A stretch of 64,000 bases of DNA from positions 403,759,603-403,823,602 of the forward strand of contig CM053030.1 of NCBI GenBank assembly GCA_028564925.1, given 5' to 3'. The notes beneath the pieces are model-generated. The model worked only from the letters and a program-made list of their open reading frames with translations. It was not told the DNA's origin and made no database searches. Shown here one piece after another: positions 46,183 through 57,800 of this stretch. Source of the stretch: Lithobates sylvaticus. Lineage: Eukaryota; Chordata; Amphibia; Anura; Ranidae. The first letter of the stretch is position 1. Every line of letters starts with the position of its first letter. Made by a program: the position numbers and the translations under genes.

Positions 46183-48534
46183 GTGCAACAAAAGAAGAAG
46201 AGGATCGGAGTAGGAGGAATTTTTAATCTCACAGAGGTAAATCTCACACACAAGGAACTAAATATTTTAAACCTGGGCCTTAAATGTGGCATAAAAAAAC
46301 CTATAAACAAGTTTAATGTGTACATTGACATACACAAATATATTAGAAAAATAAATATAAAGAAATATTTCTTGGGCAATGGCTGCACTAGTGAAATAAC
46401 AAGTAGCATCCAAACAACGCAAACACCCCAAATAACTACAATAAATGGAGGACCTGGGGTTAAGAATAGTGGACTAAAAAACAAATCACTGTTCAATCCA
46501 TCGAACAACCCAAACCACCACGTGGAAGTCTTCAAGAGTCTGGTATTACAAGATCTAGAAACACTGAAACCAAAAAAAGAAGTGAATATAAAACACGTTG
46601 AAGAAGGCATAAAACTTCTAGAAAAACGTAAAGATATAGTAATCAGACCGGCCGACAAAGGGGGAGGAGTGGTTATATTAACCAAAGAATTCTATCATAA
46701 ACAAATTTTGGAGATGTTGTCAGATAAAGAGACCTACAGAACTCTAAATAAAGACCCCACACAAATATACAGAGAAGACTTAGAAAGACTAATAAAGATG
46801 GGCGCTCACTCTGGAGTACTCTCGAGTAAAGAGAGAAGATACCTTATACCCACAAATAGTCGAGTACCAACACTGTACACCCTGCCCAAGATACATAAGG
46901 ATCCAACTAACCCACCGGCAAGACCAATAGTTAATAGCATTGAATCGGTGTCATCCAGGCTGGGTCAATATTTGGACACCTTCCTACAGAAAAGTGTAAG
47001 GGAAACAAAATCATATCTAAGAGATACAAAAAATTTGCTAAACTCCTTACAAGAAATTAATCTGGAGAACAACGAACAAATCATTCTCGTTACAGCTGAT
47101 GTTTCATCTCTGTATTCGATCATACAACATGACGACGCTTTGCTCGCCCTAAATTGGGCCCTAAGTAAACGGGAAGATTTGGCTTTTAATCAGAAGATGT
47201 TTTTAAGAAACGCTCTAGATTTTTGTTTATCCCACAATTATTTCTGGTATGGAGGAGAGTTTTATTCCCAACAAAGAGGTGTGGCCATGGGGGCCAAATT
47301 TGCCCCGAGTATTGCCAATTTATTCATGGCAGAATGGGAAGATAAGACGATTTTTAATAATCAGCGACCAGAACTGAGATTTTACAAACGTTTTATTGAT
47401 GATTTGTTTTTTATCTGGGCAGGATCCATTTTAAGTCTTGAAGTATTTTTAAATGGTCTTAATAATAACAACAACAATATTAAATTAACATCAACCAATG
47501 ATTTTAATGAAATCAATTTTCTAGATGTCACGATATATCGGAAACAAAATAGACTGGAGACTAAAGTATTTTTTAAAAAAACCGACAGAAACAGCTACTT
47601 ACCGATATCTAGTGGACATCATCCACTTTGGTTAAAAAACATCCCAAAAGGCCAACTAATGAGGGTAAGAAGAAATTGCTCTGAAGAAAATAATTATATT
47701 GAACAATCAAAAATTCTCACAAATAGGTTTGAAGTAAGAGGTTATGACCCTGTGAAGTTACAAAAGACAGTGGAAGAAGTTAATCTAATACCCAGGTCCA
47801 TTATCTTAGAAGAAAAAGAGAAACTATCCACACCGTCCAGCAAACAAAATCTGGAATGGGCCTTTTTATCTGGTTACCATGCACAGTATCAAGAGGTTGA
47901 ACGAATCTTTAAAAATCACTGGCATGTCCTGCTCCTGGACAAGAAACTAATGTCATCATTGCCTCCAGCTCCGAAATTTATCTACAGGAAAGCCTCTAGC
48001 TTTGGAGATCGAGTAGTAAAAAAGGTTATTGATCCGCCAAAAAAACCACCTACATTCTGGGACCAAGATGGTTTTTTCGCCTGTAGGAAATGTAAAGCAT
48101 GCCGGGAAGTATCTAAACCCCTCAGGAAATTGGAAAAATTCACCTCTTCAGTCAACAATAATGTGTTTTCTATTAAACAGTTTATCACGTGCAATAGCTC
48201 GCATGTGGTATATGCCTTAAAGTGCCCATGCGGTTTAATGTATATTGGACGAACAAAAAGATTATTACGAGTGCGAATTGCTGAGCATATTCATAACATA
48301 AAAATTGGTTTTAAAGACCACAATGTCTCACTGCACTTTAAACTCAAACATGGCCAGGACCCTAAAGGTCTCCAATTCTGGGGTATCGAACAGATCCAAC
48401 CCCATTGGAGAGGTTTAAACATGGTCCGGGAACTGTCTAAACAAGAAACAAAATGGATATACCTAGTTGACGTGCTCTCGCCCAAAGGATTAAACATCGA
48501 ACTAGATATCAATTGCTTCATAAGTGACACATAG
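46183..48534 (+). CDS. PLE ORF2 second copy: reverse transcriptase with GIY-YIG endonuclease
   Basis: 783 codons equivalent to the minus-strand ORF2. The open frame extends further upstream to 45937 through the truncated ORF1 region and junction, but that extension (starting GTG) is not homologous to a known protein. All motifs are the same: ADKGG, DVSSLYS, RFIDDLFFIW, the CRKCKAC cluster and CPCGLMYIGRTKR. Only about five residues differ from the other copy (positions ~87 R/I, 343 K/N, 573 Q/R, 652 N/K, 764 M/V), none in a catalytic motif. As in the partner, no ATG lies before codon 178. The copy lacks most of ORF1, so if ORF2 is made by frameshifting from ORF1 this copy would not be expressed the same way. 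Confidence 0.93.
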   Translation: MQQKKKRIGVGGIFNLTEVNLTHKELNILNLGLKCGIKKPINKFNVYIDIHKYIRKINIKKYFLGNGCTSEITSSIQTTQTPQITTINGGPGVKNSGLKNKSLFNPSNNPNHHVEVFKSLVLQDLETLKPKKEVNIKHVEEGIKLLEKRKDIVIRPADKGGGVVILTKEFYHKQILEMLSDKETYRTLNKDPTQIYREDLERLIKMGAHSGVLSSKERRYLIPTNSRVPTLYTLPKIHKDPTNPPARPIVNSIESVSSRLGQYLDTFLQKSVRETKSYLRDTKNLLNSLQEINLENNEQIILVTADVSSLYSIIQHDDALLALNWALSKREDLAFNQKMFLRNALDFCLSHNYFWYGGEFYSQQRGVAMGAKFAPSIANLFMAEWEDKTIFNNQRPELRFYKRFIDDLFFIWAGSILSLEVFLNGLNNNNNNIKLTSTNDFNEINFLDVTIYRKQNRLETKVFFKKTDRNSYLPISSGHHPLWLKNIPKGQLMRVRRNCSEENNYIEQSKILTNRFEVRGYDPVKLQKTVEEVNLIPRSIILEEKEKLSTPSSKQNLEWAFLSGYHAQYQEVERIFKNHWHVLLLDKKLMSSLPPAPKFIYRKASSFGDRVVKKVIDPPKKPPTFWDQDGFFACRKCKACREVSKPLRKLEKFTSSVNNNVFSIKQFITCNSSHVVYALKCPCGLMYIGRTKRLLRVRIAEHIHNIKIGFKDHNVSLHFKLKHGQDPKGLQFWGIEQIQPHWRGLNMVRELSKQETKWIYLVDVLSPKGLNIELDINCFISDT

Positions 48535-49465
48535 TGCCCTAGAAAAAAGCACACCTATACAAACACATAAACAGTGATAAATCTCCAGAGGACCATGTCG
48601 CACGATCGTTTATGTATGGGACTGTGTCGGTATATGTACATATTTAAGGAACATGAATATGAATGAACAACATTATCTCCACAGACAACCCATTCACTCT
48701 GATCTCATAATGCAACTGGTTTTAAATATATATTTTAAATTTTGTATATTTTTATATACATATTATTTTAATTTTATAATTTTATATATATATGAGTACA
48801 TAATACAATTTTAATCAATTTTAATTTTTATAGATACATCCTTGTCCACCTAAATATTATATATATTATATAATTTATACATACCATTTTATAAATATCA
48901 TGAAACCGGTATTTTAATACTCAAGTTCACGTTCCTTGAATATATAATATGGGTGTATTGGGAATATGGGCTGCCACTCTTGATTGTAAGTCTGATATAA
49001 TTTAATAGAACTCTATCCCCGCAACCAGCGGGACTGATTCTGCATCACCATCTACCTAATTGCACAAACAGCGTGCAAAAGCTAGAGATTATATAAGGTT
49101 TGAACCTACACACCGCATATAAAAGGTGTATGCATACATCAACAATGGCAGCCCACAAAAACAAATTAAATGTATAGGGAGGAAGATGGATGTATATCCT
49201 ACCTCTATCTTACCTCTCAAAACACACTAAGACAAATATTTTATTCTTTGGACATTATTACGTTTCAACATGATATGTTTTAATGAGATATATTGATTAC
49301 AATGTCTCATATTGCTGTAAACACACTGATACCGGAGCTTTCATTGCTAGATGTCTCCATTAGACCTCTAGTGTCTGTTTGTCTGGTCTACATCGCCCCC
49401 GTCCAGTGTGTGAGCATGCTAGCCTCCTCATTGGACGGTCGGCACATCAATCAGTGTATATATAT

Positions 49466-49550
49466 GTCACTTCCTCCCTGATGACCTACGCCCTCGAGAA
49501 GAAGTCGGAAATGACGAAACGCGTCAGGGCGTAGGTCAGAAGGAAGTGAC
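49466..49550 (+). ncRNA. Hammerhead-like motif in the PLE 3' region (plus copy)
   Basis: GTCACTTCCT and AGGAAGTGAC form an outer stem. Inside, GACCTACGCCCT pairs with AGGGCGTAGGTC (12 bp, stem I). The enclosed core reads CGAGAAGA, a 3-bp stem II GTC/GAC with loop GGAAAT, GAAA, the self-complementary CGCG (minimal stem III) and TC at the predicted cleavage position. G5, A6, G8 and A9 equivalents and the GAAA block are present; the U4 position deviates. Whether it cleaves cannot be told from sequence. Confidence 0.55.
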
Positions 49551-50877
49551 GTCATCACGCTTGCGGTCCACTGTGCGTTCCAAGGCCATCAGGAAGGAGA
49601 GACACCGCTCACAGACTCAGCGGAAATCGTTTCCTCCATATCCTGTGAACTGGATTCAGGCACAGTAGATCTCTATGTTTATCTAAAGGCTATTTTATCA
49701 TTATATTTTGGTACGCAGTTATTACTAGGGGGGATCGTTTGTTTAAAGGGGAAGTGTTTTTCAATAAAATTACTTTTAAGCAGTATTACACTATGTGGTC
49801 CTCCGTTTGTCTTCTTATACATTATGTGACTGCGCTGGTGGAGCAATGATCAGGTGATGCAGAACAGTGGATCTGGTCCTATTTTCGCGCTGGTGGATGG
49901 TCTGATGTTGGATGAGAAGGCCCACATTAATTATTACTACAGGCACATTTAAAGCTGTTTTCTGGTGAGTGCATCCCCATAGGGGCGAGTCTTGCACAAG
50001 GTGGAAACCGTCGGTGGTCGGATCACTCAAACACCCAAAATTTTGAACTGTTTTGTTTATACCAACTGTCACTTGGTGGATTGGTGGTTTGCTGCAGTCC
50101 AAGCGGGACCAGTTTGACGAGCTTGGTTTTATGTGGACTGGAGACACAGAATTGATAATCATTCATTGATTGATTGATTTTTGTTTATCATATAATTTCT
50201 ATCATATATTTTCTTACCATATATGATTCACTGGAATGCACTTTTAATGTTTTTTATATATACTTTATAATTTTAAGCACTTATGAGAATTTTATCACGT
50301 TCACTAGATTCATATTTATAATTTTATTTCACCTATAAGATTAATTTTTCACAACTCTATGTGATATATGGTGTTCTAGTGTGAGTGTATACATCAAATG
50401 TTTTTTATTCACTTGAAAAACTCGGAATAGCGCTGCTACAAACGCCAATTTGAGCGGACCAAGCACGGTCCATCCGATGCTGTTTGTATTTTCCCATATT
50501 TCTTTGTTTTAAGCAGCAGCTGTTGATGATATATGTATAAGGTCCACTGTACATACACATCATATTGAAATTATCCTTGCACATCACAACTATAATTTTA
50601 TCACATCTATGCACAAGCATATACATATATATACATTTTGATTGTTTATTGATTTTTTATTGATTGATTTTTTATCGTTTTTTATATATATATTTTGCAC
50701 ATATATACATATATATTTATTTATTTATTTATTTATATATTTATATATTGAACACATCTACTTAATACAGGTGGGTACACTTATATACCTACCCAATCGT
50801 GTTAGCAACACATCCTAGGGGCGCAGAGCGGTGTTTTTGAAGAGGGCGGAATAAAATAAACATCACTATCCAATATT

Positions 50878-51124
50878 ACTTAACTACTTGCCAGAGTTTA
50901 GTTTTAGGGCACTTTTATTCCATACATTTATGCAAGTTTGCTGAGGTGTGGCACAATTTGTCACATGTTAATGTTGCATTATGGCAGTCAGTTCATTTGA
51001 ATGTAATGCAGTATGATATTTTCCAGTGTGCTTCTAGGTATATCGAGGTTCCTTTAAAAATGGTACTACGACCGTTTTTTGGAAATATTAATCATTTTTT
51101 CAAAAGCCATCTCTTATGATGATC
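50878..51124. other. Flank between PLE and MITE, nothing recognised
   Basis: Short unique-looking sequence; no feature is supported. Confidence 0.4.
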
Positions 51125-51128
51125 TTAA

Positions 51129-52118
51129 CCGCTTCCAGACCGCCTCCTGTACATATACGTTGGCAGAATGGCACGGCTGGGCAAAACCATGTACCTGTAT
51201 GTGGTCCTTTAAGAGCCCAGCCGTGGGTCGCGCCACCGGCGGCGCACTCGCGACCCAGTCGGGAGCTCCGTGACCGCGGCCGTGGGACCAGCGGACCCGA
51301 TCGCCGCTGGTGTCCCGTGATCAGGTCACATAGCTGAAGAACGGGGAGAAGTCTGTGTAAACAAACCTCTCCCCGTGCTTCCTACACTGCCTGTCACTGA
51401 TCGGCTGTTCCCTGTCATCGGGAAAGCCGATCAGGGACATCAGACGTAAAGCCACGCCCCCTACTGTAAAAAAAAAAACACACACGTCACACTAACTCCT
51501 CCCCGCCCCCTAGTGGTTAACTCCTTCACTGCCAGTGTCATTTACATAGGAATCAGTGCATTTAAATAGCACTGATTTCTGTATACATGACAATGGTCCC
51601 AAAAATGTGTCAAAAATGTCTGATGTGTCCGCCATAATGTCGCAGTCACAATAAAAATCGCTGATCGCCACCATTACTAGTAAAAAAAAAAAATCTATAA
51701 AAATGCTATAAAACTATCCCCTATTTTGTAAACGCTATAACTTTTGCGCAAACCAATCAATAATCGCTAATTGCGATTTTTTTTACCAAAAATATGTAGA
51801 AGAATATGTATTGGCCTAAACTGAGGGAAAAAATGTTTTTTTTTTATATATTTTTGGGGGATATTTATTATAGCAAAAAGTAAGAAATATAGAATTTTTT
51901 CAAAATTGTCGCTCTATTTTGTTTATAGGGCAAAAAATAAAAACCACAGGGGAGATCAAATACCACCAAAAGAAAGCTCTATTTGTGGGAAAAAAAGGAC
52001 GCCAATTTTGTTTGGGAGCCACGTCGCATGACTGCGCAATTGTCAGTTAAAGCGACGCAGTGGCGAATCGCAAAAAGGGCCTGGTCCTTTGGCTGCAAAT
52101 TGGTCCGGGCTGAAGTGG
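51129..52118. mobile_element. TTAA-type MITE, complete copy
   Basis: A 990-bp element bounded by TTAA (51125-51128 and 52119-52122). Ends are CCGCTTCCAGACCGCC and GGTCCGGGCTGAAGTGG, imperfect inverted repeats. It has a GC-rich core (51220-51320) and the shared blocks AAATACCACCAAAAGAAAGC and GACGCAGTGGCGAATCGC near the right end. Orientation is the same as the copy at 20042. No coding capacity. Confidence 0.8.
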
Positions 52119-52122
52119 TTAA

Positions 52123-53464
52123 TCTAATGCTGCAATCACTATTGTTAGTAATACGACCGCTATATTTCTTATTTTTTTTCTAAAACTAACCTTAGTTTTC
52201 TTTGTGTTGCGCGATTCCATCTTGCTTGTGGGCATGCAAAGCCCACTAGGATACTCTTCCGGGATATGGTGCTGCTGACTAACCAGCATGAACCGCCCAA
52301 TCTTGCGCATGCACATAATACACACCTTGCATGCAGGAAACGTCTTTGGGATCTTGCGATGATGAGAGGCGGCAAAGCCCACTGACTCCTGGGAATTATG
52401 ACACACATCTCCCAGGAACCATTGCACAGCAGGATATTGTGTACATTGGTGCGGAGGGGATAGACAGGAAGTGCTAAAGAATGCCTTGTAAACAAGGTAA
52501 GCACAGGGAAAAAAAATTGCCCATTGCAGTGAGTCTGGTCGCCTACGGAGCACCGCTGGTTCCAAGGACAGAGCACTGGCGAAGAAGAAGAGGAGGGGTG
52601 GAGAGAAGGTGTGCACCGTCCCTGTCCATCCTGCTGGAACCATGAAGTCAGCGTAAATATGACCCTTACGCGGTCCAGCGAGGCTGGACAGTGCCGTTAG
52701 AGAGCGAATTCGCCTTCCGCGAGAAAAAGTGGCGTTTTGGGAACCTGCCACTGAGGAAAGTTGAAGTGCTAGCAATAAGACAAGGCTAGCATCAAATGTG
52801 GATGGCTGGGAGTGTACTTCTTCTACGTCCAGCAGCTGGGCAGGGAAATTCTGCCTGCTGGACTCGGGTACTGCAATAGTACTATGGTTGTGACAACACC
52901 CGGTCAGAGCATCTTTCCAGAAGGAGGACTTGGGATGGAGATGCTGAGATGAGCAAGGAGAGGTCCCGTAAGTTCTTTGTGTGGTCCTTTTACGTGTGGC
53001 CATGCCAACGAGCTGCATGGCAGCGCCATATGTCTGGTCATGCTTGTCGTGCCCAAGCGGCTGATGTTTGGCCACAGATACGCTTGAGACAAATATTGTG
53101 CAAATAGCAGTGGTGCGATCTGCTGCAACTCTCTCAAAAAAGCCCACCCAAAGCGTGCTTTACCTTTGCCTGTTGGCCATGTGACGGCCGCATCCTTCCG
53201 TCCTTCCTTCACTTCCTATTCTTCCTCCCTCCTTCTTCCTACCTCCTTCCTCCTCGTCTTAGGCACCACCACGTGGTGTTGTAAGGCAAATTGTGCTTGT
53301 GCGATTCTGCACGTGCTGATGACGATGCACACCACGTCCACCGGGTCCACGGCCACGCTAGAAACAGAGCCTGCCTGCCCCTGATGTTCTTGGCCTCTGC
53401 ACGCTCTGCCCCCTTGGCGGTCTTCCAGCCATTGTAGTCGGTAGTCCTGTGGTGGCTGCTGAGA
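52123..53464. repeat. Unclassified repeat-like region with a long antisense open frame
   Basis: GC-balanced sequence unlike the AT-rich flanks. The minus strand is open for 342 codons (53147-52119) from a non-ATG codon, and a second minus frame of 102 codons overlaps it. Neither shows a domain I recognise; both are rich in S, H and R and look like chance frames in transposon DNA. A 41-bp segment (52500-52540) recurs at 55297-55337 with one mismatch, linking this region to the far side of the minisatellite. The element type is unknown. Confidence 0.35.
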
Positions 53465-55270
53465 AGAAAATATAGGAGTCTCTGTGATGATGCCACTAAC
53501 ACACTAGAAGTCCTATGGTGCTTCGCAAAAAAATAGAGGGCCTAGAAGTCCTAATGGGTGCTTCTGCAAAGAAAATAAGGGCCTCTGTGTGGTCCTGTGG
53601 TGCTTATGCAAAGAATAATAGAGGACTCTGTGTGATGCCACTAACACACTAAACTGTTGTGCTTGATGAAAATGCTCTGTGTGATGCTAAAAGTCCTGTT
53701 GTCTAGGAGCTCTGTGGTGATCAGCGACTATAACACACTAAAGTCTATGGGTGCTTCTGCACTCTGCTGTGATGCCACTTAACACACGGCTGAAAGAATA
53801 TAATAGGAGCTCTGTGTGATGCCACTAACACACTAGTAAGTCCTATGGGTGCTTCTGCAAGAAAATAGAGGAGCTCTGTTTGCTGCACTAACACACTAGA
53901 ATTGGCTGTGGGTGTTTATCAAAGAAATAGAGGAGCTCTGTGTGATGCCACTAAACACACTAGAAGTCCTGTGGGTGCTTATGCTCTGTGGTGATGCCAC
54001 TTAACACACTAGAAGTCCTGTGGTGCCTTCTGTGTAGGAGCTCTGTGTAACTGCTCTCAAAAAAATAGAGGAGCTCTGTGTGATGCCACTAAACAACACA
54101 ATAATCCTGTGGGTGCTTATGCAAAGAAAATAGAAGGAGCTCTGGTGTGATGGCCAACTAACCACTAGAAGTCTGTGGGTGCTTATTGAAAGAAAATAGT
54201 CCCTGTGTGATGCACCAACTAACCAACAACACCAACCAACTAGAAAAGTAGGTTGCTGTGGGTGCGCATGCTGCTTAGTCCTGTGGGTGCTGCCGAGAAG
54301 AATATATGCTAGTTGTGATGTGAGTGTAGAGAGCTCTGTTTGAATGCCACTAACACACTAGAAGTCCTGTGGTGCTTATGCAAGAAAAATAGAGGAGCCT
54401 GTTGAGGGGAACACAACTAGAAGTCCTGGTGGGTGCTGCTGAAAGAATATATAGGGAGCTCCTGTGTGATGCCACTAACACACTAGAAGTCCTGTGGGAT
54501 GCTGCTGAGAAGAATTAATAGGAGCTTCTGGTGGATGCCACTAACACACCTAGAAGACGGTGCTTTCTGCAAAGAAAATAGAGGAATGCCACTAACACAC
54601 TAAAGGTCCTGTGGGTGCTGCTGAAAGACTATATAGGAAGCTCTGTGTGATTTGCCATAAGCAACACTAGAATCCTGTGGGTGCTTATTCAAAGAAAAGA
54701 GGACTCATGACTAACAACACTTCAATGCATGGTTGCTTAGTGTTGGTGATTGCGCCTGCTTCTGGGAAGAAAATATAGCTCTGTGTGTGTGATGTGACTA
54801 ACACACATCAAGTCCCTATAGGTGCTTCTGGGAACCCCGAAAAAAGATAAAAAACAAATATAGAGCTCTGTGTGTAAAGGGACCCAAACACACTTCAAGT
54901 CTATAGTGCTTCTGGTAACAAAATAACTCTGTGTGTGTGATGGGACTTAACACATGTCCTATACACAAAATATAGCTCTGTGTGTGGATGGCACATGACT
55001 GGGAAGAAAATAAGCTGTGTGTGTAATGGGACTAACAATTGTCTATTGTTGCTTTGGTTGCTGCTTGCTGCTTCGCGCCCTGTTAGCCGCCATTCCGCGC
55101 GCTGTGTGTCGCTGCTGCAAAAAATGCCATGCAGTGAGTATGGTTATCCTCTCAGTTTTTTCTTCAGTCCAGCTGTGTAGTCAGTCTTTGTTTGCTGTTT
55201 GTGCTTCTCTGTGTGTGCTGCTTTGGTTGTGACTAACACACGTTCAAGTCTATAGTGCTTCCTGGGACGA
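53465..55270. repeat. Degenerate ~64-bp minisatellite
   Basis: About 1.8 kb of roughly 20-25 imperfect units containing GAGCTCTGTGTGATGCCACT and AACACACTAGAAGTCCTGTG followed by GGTGCTT and a GAAAATA block. Many small insertions and deletions make unit length vary from about 40 to 70 bp. Units at the right end (after 54780) are a diverged subtype with CTCTGTGTGTGATG and CAAGTC. No gene. Confidence 0.85.
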
Positions 55271-55366
55271 AAATATAGCTCATGGGCAAAGTATGGAGCA
55301 CAGGGAAAAAAAATTGCCCATTGCAGTGAGTATGGTCAGGTCTAAAGCAAAAAATTATTCCTTTAA

Positions 55367-55709
55367 GGCCGTTGGGGCGGTAATGACGTTTGACATCCAA
55401 GGGCATAAAGTCAAGTGGGGGCCATCATACTTTTACTGCCCATGAGACCACAGGACCAAATCGTCCCTGGCACTTCCACCGGCTCCGGTAAGCAGCGGAG
55501 GCCACCGTAATGTGGCGGGAGGGGGAGCACCTCTCCCGCCGCCCATAAAAGTGATCTTGCGGTGAATTTGCCGCAGAGACCACTTTTAACTTAAAGCGTG
55601 CCGCCCGCTGTGGAAAAAATACTGGGGTTTTGACAGCTATCTGCTGCCATAACAACAGTATTTAACGTCAAATACTGACTTATATCCACGGTGGACGGTC
55701 TGGAAGTTG
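55367..55709. mobile_element. Short TTAA-type MITE
   Basis: A 343-bp element between TTAA at 55363-55366 and 55710-55713. Left end CCGTTGGGGCGGTAATGACG; right end GTGGACGGTCTGGAAGTTG, whose complement CAACTTCCAGACCGTCCAC is similar to the CCGCTTCCAGACCGCC end of the 51129 copy. It appears to be a relative or deletion derivative of that family with a different interior. Confidence 0.6.
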
Positions 55710-55769
55710 TTAAATCACATTGCTAATTGCATATTGTACTTGTTTGTAGCCTAAATACTGAAATTTACA

Positions 55770-56065
55770 TTTAGGGCACTTCCACACTGAGCAGCGTCGG
55801 GCATCAGCGGTAAAGCAGCACTTTACCATCGCTTTTGCAGGGCCTTTGGGCTGCTAGTGGGGTGCTTTTAACCCCCCGGTAACGGGCAAAAAAGGGTGAA
55901 AGCGTCCGAAAGGCATCGCTTTGCTGGCGCTTCGCCGGCGCTGCCTATTGGTTTCAATGGGCAGGGGCGCTGTAGGAGCGGTGTACACATGCTGCTTGCA
56001 GAACTTTTTTGAGCATCCTGCCAGTGCACCGCTCCAGGGCTTTCACATAGGAGTGAAAGGAGAGG
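55770..56065. repeat. GGGCACTTCCACACTG-type MITE
   Basis: Starts near AGGGCACTTCCACACTGAGC and has a GC-rich centre with hairpin potential (GGCGCTTCGCCGGCGCTGCC). It ends around GGGCTTTCACATAGGAGTGA, an imperfect inverse of the start. Boundaries are approximate. No coding capacity. Confidence 0.5.
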
Positions 56066-57530
56066 TTTTAGAAATTTACTGTGCCAGTAAATTTGGGGGT
56101 GTCATGTCAGTAAATTTCAATCTGGTAGGTTGTCAACACTGATTAGCATGTTAAAGTTTATAACAGATTTTAGTGATTAGGGTTCCATATACCTTGAAAG
56201 CCAAGGGTCACCTTAATTTTCAGTGTATATTTTTAAACAAAAAGCCATTTCCTATTAGTTAATAAATGATAAATTAATTTGTAAAACGTTATGTGATTAG
56301 GGGCGCTGGAAATTCAATACTGGCTGACTAGAATTGCAGATTATTTGGCAGGTAATCATGTTCTCACATATGCATTTAAACTTTTTAAAAAAAAATGTTA
56401 CATACATTATTCTCCATCTATTCAAATCTCTGCTATTGCTGACTGTGGACCATCCATTCTTCTGTTATTGCCAAATCCCCCTTCTTCTGGGTCTTTCTAT
56501 CTTTTGCTGCTTCTCTCACTGCTCAATCTTCTAACTTCCACTCTCCTTCTTCCTGTATTTTTGAGACTCTTTCTGCACCAGCTTCATGAGAATAAATTTT
56601 ATCCATCCTCTCAGGCAAGCTCATCAGAGGGATTGTGATTAAGTGTTTCCCTCCTGAAGTGGACCAGTTTCCACAATTTTATTGTCTTTCTCATCTGAAT
56701 CCTAGTTATCAGTTTCTTTTCAAGTGCCCAGGCCATAGAAATAATGGAATTGAGTTTTCCCAACCTTTTTGACCTTTATTAATATGTTCCTGATAAGGAC
56801 TGGTAATAAACACAAGTTTTGAATTAATTAAGACTCTGTATTCTAATTTGCTGTTGGTATGTGCATGTATAACCTACCATATAAAATATATTTATTGTGC
56901 TGTATCTAAAAGCATTGATTGTGTTCTCTGAGAGATGATTGTATTCCCCATAGCTGCTATCTATGACAAATGATAATCAAAGCAGAGCACGTAAGAGACA
57001 AGGAAAAAGAGAAATTTCTTGTTTCACCTTTTATGAAGACTTTTTAGCTGTGGTGACAGGAAATACCCTGGGAGATGGAGTGTTATTTTGGATATAGAAA
57101 TATTAGTCACAAAAGAAAAATGCTTTTTTGTCAAGGTGCCATACTTTTTTAGATCTAAAGATATAGATTGGGCAAGGAAAAAAATCATTCTCACCAAATT
57201 GGATACAAGACTACATTGTTCTGTTACCCAAGAAAACTATATTCTTCTGTTCCAGCATGCCTGAAGTGACACAGCTCAGAAAGCTTTATGCTTGCAGTCA
57301 TCCTAGCTGCTTGTTTGATATTGTCAAAGTTGGACATGTATGCTGTTATCTAAAATCACATTTTAATACTTAGTGGTTTAAAGTGGATTTTATTCATTTT
57401 GTTTAGAAAGCACTGGCATATCCTGCTGAGTTTTGCAGAGTACTTGGTTGTGTAACTCCACTACTTTTTAAAAAGGGAGATAATACTTTACATATAATTG
57501 CTACACAAATGATGGGGTATTTTATTTAAT
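56066..57530. other. AT-rich DNA, nothing recognised
   Basis: A pyrimidine-rich stretch occurs at about 56440-56610. No gene or repeat boundary is supported. Confidence 0.45.
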
Positions 57531-57800
57531 GTTACGAAAATTGTATACCTACCTCATGGTAATTTTCCTTTCCTGACACATAAGCATGACTGCATACACA
57601 TATAGGTAAAGGCTCCACTCCCTTCCCAATCACAGGATCAGCTATACTATATAAATAAGTCACCTTCCACAAGGCGGAATTCTCATAACTATACTTAATG
57701 CAAAGCCCAACGAGGGACCCGTTTGCTGTCATGCTTATGTTTAAGGGAAAAAAAACACCAAGTATAAAATGTTCCCATTTTCCTGACACAAACATACATG
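57531..57800. repeat. Repeat-like sequence with TTTTCCTGACACA words
   Basis: CCTTTCCTGACACATAAGCATGA near 57566 recurs in part at 57780 (TTTTCCTGACACAAACATAC), and GCATGAC/GTCATGC occur in inverted order. It looks like a small non-autonomous element, family unknown. It adjoins a tandem duplication. Confidence 0.35.

Larger units (their letters stand above)
45966..50877 (+). mobile_element. Penelope-like element, plus-strand copy, 5'-truncated
   Basis: It matches the minus copy in inverted orientation over about 4.4 kb (46073-50493 against 44748-40332). It starts inside the tail of ORF1, then has the whole ORF2 and the 3' region. It continues to a complete 3' terminal repeat ending near 50877 (CACTATCCAATATT). 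By eye the two copies differ at well under 2% of positions in the coding part. The complete 3' end here defines the terminal repeat as about 450 bp. AT-rich simple sequence lies at 50690-50745. Confidence 0.88.

Noticed and set aside
45978-46685. 235-codon antisense frame opposite the PLE ORF2 (and its twin at 44136-44756)
   Set aside because: It is the reverse-complement shadow of a strongly coding region; hydrophobic content comes from antisense lysine and asparagine codons.
40332-50877. Inverted repeat read as one large DNA transposon with long terminal inverted repeats
   Set aside because: The arms encode a reverse transcriptase with a GIY-YIG nuclease and have no transposase or short target duplication. 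A PLE pair explains it better.
53166-53502. Pyrimidine-rich stretch as a promoter or exon
   Set aside because: CTTCC-type low-complexity sequence leading into the minisatellite; no supporting splice or promoter motifs.
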